Of a stretch of 5,775 nucleotides of DNA, positions 1 to 5,171 are shown piece by piece. Under the pieces are notes generated by a model that had not been told where the DNA came from, did not search any database, and was given only the letters and a program-made list of their open reading frames with translations. Source of the DNA: Ruminococcus sp. UBA5129 (GTDB lineage: Bacteria; Bacillota; Clostridia; Oscillospirales; Ruminococcaceae); NCBI GenBank assembly GCA_002414125.1, contig DHYN01000029.1:444-6218 (forward strand), in the 5' to 3' direction. How positions within the stretch are numbered: the first letter of the stretch is position 1; each line of letters opens with the position of its first letter. The position numbers and the translations under genes are program-made.

Positions 1-1807
1 TGATAGGCTCCATAAGGATAGGCTGAGCCTGCTTGAGAGCTTCCTTGAAAGCGATAGAGCCGGCGATCTTGAATGCCATTTCCGATGAGTCAACAGGGTG
101 ATAAGAACCGTCAACGAGGATAGCCTTCAGACCTACAACAGGGCATCCTGCGAGAACGCCTTTCTTGGCGGATTCTTCGAGACCCTTCTGAACAGCGGGG
201 AAGTAGTTCTTTGGAACTGCACCTCCAAATACTCGCTCTTCAAATACCAGTTCTTCGCTTACGCAGGGTTCAAACTCGATCCATACATGACCGTATTGAC
301 CGTGACCGCCCGACTGCTTCTTGTGCTTGCCCTCAACCTTGACCTTTTTGCGGATAGTCTCTCTGTATGCGATCTTCGGAACGGTGAGCTTGACCTCAAC
401 GCCGAATTTTGATTTTAGCTTTGATGCTGCGATCTCAAGGTGCTGTTCGCCGAGACCGCTGAGGATCTGCTCCTTGGTGCTTTCGTCCATAGCGTATTTG
501 AGAGTGGGCTCTTCCTCGACAAGACGCTGCATACCGCCGGAGATCTTAGCCTCATCGCCCTGATTTTTAGCCTTGACAGCCATTGAGTAGCATGCACGCG
601 GGAATGACATCTGCGGAAGCTCAACGATCCTTGATGAAGAAGAAAGTGTGTCACCGGTATTTGCGGTGATCTTTGACGCTACAACTATGTCGCCTGCTTC
701 GGCAAAAGCGACCTCTGTCTGTTTCTTGCCGCAGAGAGTGAAGAGCTTGCCGATTTTTTCCGATGCGCCTGTTGTGGAATTTATGACCTCAGTGTTAGCG
801 GAGAGCTTGCCTGCCATTACTCTTATCATCGACATCTTTCCGACAAACGGGTCTGCAATGGTCTTGAATACGAATGCAGCGAGGGGATCGTTTTTGTCGC
901 ACTTGATCTCGACAACGTCCTTAGAAGGAGTATAAGCCTCGGGAGAATAAACCTCACACGGATTCGGGAGCAGGAGCTCAATCTCTCTGAGGAGCATATC
1001 AATGCCTGAGAGATCTGCGGCAGACGTGCAGACAACGGGAGTAATGATACCCTTGTTCATGCCGTTGTGGATACCGTCTATAAGCTCTTTCTGAGTAAAG
1101 GGTTCGCCCTCGAAGAATTTCTCCATTAGCTCGTCCGAGGTCTCAGCAACAGCCTCTGAGATAGCGGCGATGAGACCGTCTATACGGTACTCAAACTTCT
1201 CTGAGATCTCTGCTGTGGGCATATCGGTCTCTACAGCAACGCCCTTTTCGTTGTATTTATAAGCTTTCATCTCGATAAGATTTACATAAGAAACGATCTG
1301 TCCGTTCTGGATAACGGGAACAACAACAGGGCAGACTGTAGGACCGAAAACGGTCTTCAGCTCTGTGAGGATATTGAAGAAGTTAGCGTCCTTGTCGTCG
1401 ATCTTAGTAACAACGAACATTTTTGACTGTCCCTGAGCGATAGCCTCGTCATAAGCCTTTCTTGTGCCGACCTTTACGCCGGATTTAGCGGAAACGGTTA
1501 TCATGACCGTATCACATGCGCGGATACCCTCGATCATGTCACCGGCAAAATCGAAAAGACCGGGAGTATCAAGCAGATTGATTTTCATGTTATTATATTC
1601 AAAGGCTGCAAGAGAAGTACTGATCGAAATTTTTCTCTTGATCTCCTCCTGATCGTAATCGCATATTGTATTGCCGTCAGCAGTCTTGCCGAGACGATCC
1701 GATGCACCTGCCTTGAAGAGCAGAGCTTCGGCAAGCGAGGTTTTACCCGAGCCGTTATGACCGGCAAGAGCGATGTTGCGTATCTGTGTTACATCATAAT
1801 TGTTCAT
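1..1807 (-). CDS. Elongation factor G-like GTPase, EF-G2 type (3' end missing)
   Basis: Translated from the ATG at 1807 down to position 1, the frame stays open for 602 codons, so the gene continues past the left edge. The G domain has a P-loop GHNGSGKT (residues 16-23), KRKISI (57-62) where canonical EF-G has RGITI, DTPG (80-83), TKID (134-137) in place of NKxD, and SAA (262-264). Domain II and III follow, then domain IV with QSGGHGQYGH and a YHPVDSSE loop whose histidine (about 570) matches the conserved tip of EF-G domain IV. The end of domain IV and domain V, roughly 85-95 residues, lie outside. A Ser/Gly-rich P-loop and KRKISI are typical of the EF-G2 paralogue group (fusA2-like, PRK12740 type) rather than of the main translocase. 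These are ribosome-associated translational GTPases of poorly defined role. Start choice is supported by AAGGAG 9 nt upstream. Family assignment is firm; cellular role is not. Confidence 0.93.
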   Translation of the reverse strand, partial: MNNYDVTQIRNIALAGHNGSGKTSLAEALLFKAGASDRLGKTADGNTICDYDQEEIKRKISISTSLAAFEYNNMKINLLDTPGLFDFAGDMIEGIRACDTVMITVSAKSGVKVGTRKAYDEAIAQGQSKMFVVTKIDDKDANFFNILTELKTVFGPTVCPVVVPVIQNGQIVSYVNLIEMKAYKYNEKGVAVETDMPTAEISEKFEYRIDGLIAAISEAVAETSDELMEKFFEGEPFTQKELIDGIHNGMNKGIITPVVCTSAADLSGIDMLLREIELLLPNPCEVYSPEAYTPSKDVVEIKCDKNDPLAAFVFKTIADPFVGKMSMIRVMAGKLSANTEVINSTTGASEKIGKLFTLCGKKQTEVAFAEAGDIVVASKITANTGDTLSSSSRIVELPQMSFPRACYSMAVKAKNQGDEAKISGGMQRLVEEEPTLKYAMDESTKEQILSGLGEQHLEIAASKLKSKFGVEVKLTVPKIAYRETIRKKVKVEGKHKKQSGGHGQYGHVWIEFEPCVSEELVFEERVFGGAVPKNYFPAVQKGLEESAKKGVLAGCPVVGLKAILVDGSYHPVDSSEMAFKIAGSIAFKEALKQAQPILMEPI

Positions 1808-1816
1808 GCTGAAAAA

Positions 1817-1822
1817 CTCCTT
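1817..1822 (-). promoter_or_regulatory. Ribosome binding site of the EF-G2-like gene
   Basis: The minus strand reads AAGGAG with 9 nt to the ATG at 1807. This fixes the start codon, since the frame upstream has no other good site. Confidence 0.85.
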
Positions 1823-1834
1823 ATACTTGGATTG

Positions 1835-1848
1835 GGGACAGGTGTCCC
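1835..1848 (-). promoter_or_regulatory. Perfect palindrome in the EF-G2 leader
   Basis: GGGACA-GG-TGTCCC is a perfect inverted repeat with 6-bp arms; two further A/T pairs outside a G-G mismatch extend it. It lies between the predicted transcription start (about 1871) and the ribosome binding site (1817-1822). As DNA it could be an operator; as RNA it could fold as GGGAC-ACCU-GUCCC, a short GC-rich hairpin ending about 12 nt before the Shine-Dalgarno. No U-run follows on the minus strand, so it is not a normal terminator. No regulator can be named. Confidence 0.5.
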
Positions 1849-1877
1849 GAAAAACATTATTCCAAAACGTTTATTTA

Positions 1878-1906
1878 ATTATAAAACATATTATAGAAAA
1901 AAGCAA
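1878..1906 (-). promoter_or_regulatory. Sigma-A promoter of the EF-G2-like gene
   Basis: On the minus strand, TTGCTT (1901-1906) is followed after exactly 17 nt by TATAAT (1878-1883), a perfect -10. The predicted start is near 1871, giving a leader of about 64 nt. This makes the gene independent of sigK upstream, although read-through from sigK is possible. The flanking DNA (1850-1985) is strikingly AT-rich compared with the genes. Confidence 0.7.
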
Positions 1907-1954
1907 TGTTTTATAAAGCATTTCTACATATTACATTACAAACAACAAGTGTTA

Positions 1955-1971
1955 TTGTGCATAATGCACAA
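1955..1971. promoter_or_regulatory. 17-bp palindrome between sigK and EF-G2
   Basis: TTGTGCAT-A-ATGCACAA is a perfect inverted repeat with 8-bp arms and one central base. It starts 18 nt beyond the sigK stop and lies about 50 nt upstream of the EF-G2 -35 box. In a sigK transcript it could fold into a 7-bp hairpin, but the sequence after it is only moderately U-rich, so terminator function is doubtful. The tight symmetry would also fit a binding site for a dimeric repressor or activator of the EF-G2 promoter. I cannot assign it to a known regulator. Confidence 0.45.
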
Positions 1972-1989
1972 ACTTATTTGAGTCTTCTA

Positions 1990-2661
1990 TTACTCGTAGA
2001 GTCGTCTGAGCTTCTCGATCGCCTTTTTTTCTATTCGTGAGACGTATGAACGCGATATACCAAGACGTGAAGCGGTCTCGCTCTGAGTGTGCGGAGAGCC
2101 GCCGTAGAGCCCGTATCGGTGGACTATTATCTCAAGCTCGCGTTTGTCAAGACATCCCTCTATCTTTTCATAGAGCTTCCTTGAGTTTATCATCAGATCG
2201 ACAGTGTCGTCAATGCATATGCCGTCGTCAAGCAGATCAAGCAGTGTGACGGAATTTCCGTCCTTGTCCGTTTCGACCGGCTCGTTTATGTAGACGTCAC
2301 CTGCACTTTTCTTGAGGGCACGGTAGCTCATGAGGATCTCATTTTCAATACATCTGCTTGCATAGGTAGCGAACCTTGCACCCTTAGAGTAGTCAAACGA
2401 GCTGACAGCCTTTATGAGTCCTATCGTGCCAATGGAAATGAGTTCATCGGTGTCGGACGAGCGTGCGGAATACTTTTTCACGATATGAGCCACGAGTCTG
2501 AGATTGTGTTCGATCAGACGGTTTTTTGCATCCTTGTCGCCTTGAGCCATAAGCTCGAATGCGCGGAGCTCCTCGTCCTTCGAGAGCGGTTTAAGGAAGA
2601 TGCGGTTGTTGTCAAAGTGCAGCGCTAAAAAAATTACGCTTTTGAGCAGTTCAAGCAGCAT
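1990..2661 (-). CDS. sigK: Sporulation sigma factor, SigK type
   Basis: The 223-residue product is a sigma-70 family factor directing RNA polymerase. Region 2 contains LIEHNLRLVAHIVKKY (49-64), ISIGTIGLIKAVSSF (75-89) and ATYASRCIENEILM (98-111). Region 4 ends with the helix-turn-helix SRLGISRSYVSRIEKKAIEKL (198-218). LIEHNLRLVAHIVKK, DKDGN at 132-136 and ISRSYVSRIEKKA match SigK better than its close relative SigE, which has LIERNLRLVVYIARK. In spore formers SigK drives late mother-cell genes for coat, cortex and lysis. The N-terminus before LKPLSKDEE is a hydrophobic stretch (LLELLKSVIFLALHF) resembling the pro-peptide cut off by SpoIVFB in Bacillus, though slightly shorter. The gene is continuous, with no skin-type element. 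GGAGG lies 9 nt before the ATG, and a sigma-E-type promoter precedes it. Whether this organism sporulates cannot be seen here. Confidence 0.9.
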   Translation of the reverse strand: MLLELLKSVIFLALHFDNNRIFLKPLSKDEELRAFELMAQGDKDAKNRLIEHNLRLVAHIVKKYSARSSDTDELISIGTIGLIKAVSSFDYSKGARFATYASRCIENEILMSYRALKKSAGDVYINEPVETDKDGNSVTLLDLLDDGICIDDTVDLMINSRKLYEKIEGCLDKRELEIIVHRYGLYGGSPHTQSETASRLGISRSYVSRIEKKAIEKLRRLYE

Positions 2662-2670
2662 TTTGGATAG

Positions 2671-2675
2671 CCTCC
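2671..2675 (-). promoter_or_regulatory. Ribosome binding site of sigK
   Basis: The minus strand reads GGAGG, 9 nt before the ATG at 2661. It supports the short N-terminal pro-sequence as really translated, since the conserved region starts only about 24 residues later. Confidence 0.85.
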
Positions 2676-2685
2676 GTTTGTTTTT
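2676..2685 (-). promoter_or_regulatory. Possible SpoIIID site in the sigK leader
   Basis: The minus strand AAAAACAAAC fits the SpoIIID consensus WWRRACARNY at every position. It overlaps the predicted transcription start of sigK. SpoIIID controls sigK in Bacillus and Clostridioides, which makes the place sensible. The consensus is degenerate and A-rich, so a chance match is quite possible. Confidence 0.3.
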
Positions 2686-2689
2686 TCAC

Positions 2690-2719
2690 ATCGTATGCGG
2701 TTCGGCTTGGTCAATATGT
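2690..2719 (-). promoter_or_regulatory. Sigma-E-type promoter of sigK
   Basis: On the minus strand, ACATATT (2713-2719) and CATACGAT (2690-2697) are separated by 15 nt. The Bacillus sigma-E consensus is KMATATT, 14-15 nt, CATACANT, so the match lacks only the first -35 base and one -10 base. The predicted start near 2683 lies about 8 nt before the Shine-Dalgarno. Sigma-E control of sigK is the known mother-cell order in spore formers. A sigma-A reading (TTGACC at 2709-2714) has no -10 at a proper distance. Confidence 0.65.
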
Positions 2720-2724
2720 CGAAA
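2717..2724 (+). promoter_or_regulatory. Spo0A-box match
   Basis: TGTCGAAA contains the full core of the 0A box (TGTCGAA) bound by phosphorylated Spo0A. It sits in the divergent region between sigK and the membrane protein gene and overlaps the sigma-E-type -35 element of sigK by three bases. A 7-bp match alone occurs by chance every several kilobases, so the placement is the main support. Confidence 0.35.
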
Positions 2725-2772
2725 TACACCAAAAACGTTCATAATAAATTTATAATATACGGTGCAGAAATT

Positions 2773-2789
2773 TTTCAATTTTATTGAAA
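2773..2789. repeat. AT-rich palindrome carrying -35 boxes on both strands
   Basis: TTTCAAT-TTT-ATTGAAA is a perfect inverted repeat with 7-bp arms. Its right arm is the TTGAAA -35 box of the plus-strand promoter; its left arm is TTGAAA on the minus strand. It could be an operator, or simply two divergent -35 boxes facing each other. Confidence 0.45.
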
Positions 2790-2812
2790 TTCACGAAAAA
2801 GTATGATATTAT
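2784..2812 (+). promoter_or_regulatory. Sigma-A promoter of the plus-strand operon
   Basis: TTGAAA (2784-2789), 17 nt, TATTAT (2807-2812): each box differs from consensus at one base and the spacing is ideal. The start is predicted near 2819, leaving a leader of about 25 nt. It would serve the membrane protein gene and probably nnr and the lipoprotein gene behind it. Confidence 0.7.
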
Positions 2813-2843
2813 ATTAGTATATAAAAAAATTAGGAGAGTAATA

Positions 2844-3368
2844 ATGGATAATTTTGCAGAACAGCTCGTTTTCAAACACCCCACCTCATCGGATAAGGCT
2901 AAGAAGATATTTCTCATAGTCGGAGGCGGTATCATGACCGCGATACTGCTGCTCATCGCAGTTCTTTCGCTCGGCAGCGGCAGCCTCCTCTCGCTTGCAG
3001 GCATCCTTCTCGCAGCCGCAACAGGATTCGGTTCGTACCACCTCGTTTCCGAGACATATGTCGAATATGAGTATACCTTTACTAACGGAGAACTCGATAT
3101 AGACAAGATCATCGCCAAGAAAAAGCGAGTTGAGCTGGTCACAGTGGATGTCAAGAAGCTCAAGGCTTTCGGTAAATACGGCGAGGCTTCGGAGGAGACA
3201 GAGGATATGACCGTCATATTCTCCTCTGACAACATCGCATCCCACGAGTATTACGCTGATTTCGACCATGAGGAATACGGTTCATCGAGACTCGTTTTCT
3301 CTCCCGACAGCAGAATGCTCGATATGCTCGCAACTGCCCTTCCAAGAGCGCTCAGACAAAATAAATGA
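2844..3368 (+). CDS. Small membrane protein of unknown function
   Basis: The 174-residue product has a short polar N-terminus (MDNFAEQLVFKH), two adjacent hydrophobic helices at about 21-42 and 45-67, and a soluble C-terminal part of about 105 residues, rich in charged residues. The signature YVEYEYTFTNGELDIDKI (72-89), followed by AKKKR, resembles a family of uncharacterised Clostridia proteins that I recall as DUF6106; this recollection is not checked. Both ends probably face the cytoplasm, with the C-terminal domain anchored at the inner face of the membrane. AGGAG 7 nt upstream selects the ATG at 2844; an in-frame TTG at 2784 lies within the promoter and is not credible. The next gene, nnr, follows after 38 nt, so the two are probably cotranscribed. 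No enzymatic motif is visible and I give no function. Confidence 0.85.
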   Translation: MDNFAEQLVFKHPTSSDKAKKIFLIVGGGIMTAILLLIAVLSLGSGSLLSLAGILLAAATGFGSYHLVSETYVEYEYTFTNGELDIDKIIAKKKRVELVTVDVKKLKAFGKYGEASEETEDMTVIFSSDNIASHEYYADFDHEEYGSSRLVFSPDSRMLDMLATALPRALRQNK

Positions 3369-3381
3369 TTCTTTAAAGAAT
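3368..3381 (+). repeat. AT-rich palindrome after the membrane protein gene
   Basis: ATTCTTT-AAAGAAT is a perfect 14-bp palindrome starting at the last base of the stop codon, followed by AAAAATTTTTT. It could make a weak hairpin before a T-run and partially attenuate transcription into nnr, but the stem is nearly all A/T and I would not call it a terminator. Confidence 0.3.
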
Positions 3382-3392
3382 AAAAATTTTTT

Positions 3393-3398
3393 AGGAGG
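3393..3398 (+). promoter_or_regulatory. Ribosome binding site of nnr
   Basis: AGGAGG is a full Shine-Dalgarno core, 8 nt before the ATG at 3407. It suggests strong independent translation of nnr and fixes its start. Confidence 0.85.
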
Positions 3399-3406
3399 GA
3401 ATAGTC

Positions 3407-5116
3407 ATGCAATTAGTTTCACCAACACAAATGAAAATGATCGAGGAGGAGTCCGAACGGCTCGGCGTTTCTACAGAACAGCTCATGCTCAATGCCGGTT
3501 CAGTGCTTGCAGGCGTTATTGACGACTACTGCCGCACAAATATGGATGGTGATCCTGAGCTAAAGTCGATAGTTTTCCTGACAGGACCCGGAAACAACGG
3601 CGGAGACTGCTTTGTCGCTGCCGAAAAGCTGCTTTTCAGGGGCTATGACATAACGATCATCGGTATCACTCCGAAGTCTCAGAAGAAGCCTGCTTCAACT
3701 ATGTACGAGAAGCTCACCAGGAATAAGATCAAGCTCATCAATGCGTACAGAAGTCAAGCGGTCAGTACCGCTATAGAGGCGGCGGAGCTTGATTATATGA
3801 CTGTCCCGAACGATACAGACCCTGCTAAGCTCAGCAAAAAGGACAAGAAAGACCTCAATCCTCTCGAGAAGATCATGGTTGAGGAAAGAGCTCGCATCGG
3901 CAAGATAGTTGAGGCTATCAAGGGAGCGGATGTCCTTGTTGACGGCGTTTTCGGAACGGGCTTCCACGGTGAACTTGAGCCCGAGATCGCTGCACTTTTT
4001 GATGTGTCCACCAATGCTTATAAGATAGCGGTTGACATCCCGAGCGGAGGGTGCGGCGATACGGGAGCTGTGTCAAACGGAGTATTCAAAGCCGATGAGA
4101 CTGTCGTTCTCGGACTGCTTAAGATCGGCCTTACACAGTATCCGCTAAAGAGCTTCTGCGGCAGGATCAGAGTCCACGATATAGGTATTCCCGAAAAGGC
4201 GCTTGAGACCGATCTCGGAAGCCGTCTTTTCTCGCTTATCGACATGAATGCGCTTCAGGGCTTCCCTGCGAAGCGCGACCCAAATTCCTACAAGAGTATG
4301 TACGGTCATGTGCTCGTCATCTGCGGAAGCTCGCGCATGAGAGGTGCAGCCGTCCTTTCAACATATGCCGCACTCCGCAGCGGAGCAGGTCTTGTATGTC
4401 TTGCTTCGTGCGAGGAGGCTTGCAATGCGGCAGCATCCTTTGCTCCGTGCGCAACGTTTATGCCGCTCGAGACTGACGATTTCGGCTGTTTGCTGTTTGA
4501 TGTGAACAAGCCGCTTCTCGATGAAGAGCTTGAACAATGCGATGCGGTGCTGATAGGCTGTGGAATGGGAGTTACTCCCGATACGATCGAAATTGTCAGA
4601 TATGTTGTGAAAAACGCAAAATGTCCGGTAATTATTGATGCGGACGGAATAAACTGCCTTGCTTCCGACATAGATATTTTAGAGGAACACCATAAGGACA
4701 TAATCATTACACCACATGCAGGCGAGATGGCTCGTCTGCTCGGATGTACAAATTCCGAGGTTAATGCCGACCGATTCGCCGCAGCGGAGAAGTTTGCCGA
4801 GGAACACGGTATAACGGTGCTTCTCAAGGGAGCAGGTTCGCTCGTTTCTGACGGTCAGTATACCGCAGTCAATTCAACGGGAAATCCCGGTATGAGCCGC
4901 GGTGGCAGCGGCGATGTGCTTTCGGGTATCGTTGCGGCATTTGCGGCAATGAAGTACGACCCGTTCGATGCGGCGGGATATGCGGCATACGTTCACGGGC
5001 TTGCAGGCGACATAACTGCCGAGCAGCTCGGTCAGGACGCTATGCTTCCGACTGACATTATCGAGCGGCTGTCGGATGCGTTCAAGCTCATCAGGAAGAA
5101 CAACGGCATGATCTGA
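3407..5116 (+). CDS. nnr: Bifunctional NAD(P)HX epimerase / ADP-dependent dehydratase
   Basis: The enzyme repairs hydrated NADH and NADPH in the cytoplasm: the N-terminal YjeF_N domain interconverts the R and S forms of NAD(P)HX and the C-terminal ribokinase-like domain dehydrates the S form using ADP. N-domain (about 1-275): GPGNNGGD (60-67), VLVDGVFGTG (176-185), AVDIPSGG (208-215), HDIGIP (257-262). C-domain (about 285-565): YGHVLVICGSSRMRGAAVL (299-317), AALRSGAGLV (321-330), IGCGMG (383-388), IIDADGIN (409-416), ITPHAGEMARLLG (434-446), LLKGAG (472-477) and GNPGMSRGGSGD (492-503), whose last Asp is the expected catalytic base. At 569 residues it is longer than the usual 490-520. The excess is a lysine-rich stretch in about 91-170. 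Small departures are GGDC for GGDG, NSYKS for the common SHKG, and MSRGG for MATGG. It probably shares an operon with both neighbours. Confidence 0.93.
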   Translation: MQLVSPTQMKMIEEESERLGVSTEQLMLNAGSVLAGVIDDYCRTNMDGDPELKSIVFLTGPGNNGGDCFVAAEKLLFRGYDITIIGITPKSQKKPASTMYEKLTRNKIKLINAYRSQAVSTAIEAAELDYMTVPNDTDPAKLSKKDKKDLNPLEKIMVEERARIGKIVEAIKGADVLVDGVFGTGFHGELEPEIAALFDVSTNAYKIAVDIPSGGCGDTGAVSNGVFKADETVVLGLLKIGLTQYPLKSFCGRIRVHDIGIPEKALETDLGSRLFSLIDMNALQGFPAKRDPNSYKSMYGHVLVICGSSRMRGAAVLSTYAALRSGAGLVCLASCEEACNAAASFAPCATFMPLETDDFGCLLFDVNKPLLDEELEQCDAVLIGCGMGVTPDTIEIVRYVVKNAKCPVIIDADGINCLASDIDILEEHHKDIIITPHAGEMARLLGCTNSEVNADRFAAAEKFAEEHGITVLLKGAGSLVSDGQYTAVNSTGNPGMSRGGSGDVLSGIVAAFAAMKYDPFDAAGYAAYVHGLAGDITAEQLGQDAMLPTDIIERLSDAFKLIRKNNGMI

Positions 5117-5159
5117 TCTTGCCGAAAATGCAGGATGTAAAAAGCGAAAATAATAATAC

Positions 5160-5165
5160 GAGGTG
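5160..5165 (+). promoter_or_regulatory. Ribosome binding site of the lipoprotein gene
   Basis: GAGGTG lies 6 nt before the ATG at 5172. An in-frame GTG at 5163 falls inside this site, so 5172 is the better start and places the signal peptide at the true N-terminus. Confidence 0.75.
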
Positions 5166-5171
5166 CTTTTT

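Noticed and set aside
98..935. Plus-strand open frames of 80-104 residues
   Set aside because: They are opposite the continuous EF-G2-like frame, which has clear family motifs along its whole length.
1..1807. Canonical fusA or a TetM-type ribosomal protection protein
   Set aside because: The P-loop GHNGSGKT and KRKISI in switch I are EF-G2 features; both alternatives normally carry an AHxDAGKT-type P-loop and a different switch I.
1990..2661. SigE, rather than SigK, as the identity of the sigma factor
   Set aside because: LIEHNLRLVAHIVKK, DKDGN and ISRSYVSRIEKKA are SigK features, and there is no spoIIGA-like gene beside it.
2784..2843. Upstream TTG start adding 20 residues to the membrane protein
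   Set aside because: The TTG is part of the -35 box and the added segment lies upstream of the predicted transcript start; the ATG at 2844 has a good Shine-Dalgarno.
2750..3235. 161-residue open frame on the minus strand across the membrane protein gene and its promoter
   Set aside because: It runs through the promoter at 2784-2812 and ends in AT-rich spacer; its Ser-rich product looks like an antisense shadow.
4306..4827. 173-residue open frame on the minus strand inside nnr
   Set aside because: It lies opposite the conserved dehydratase domain, has a composition typical of an antisense shadow and no ribosome binding site that I could see.
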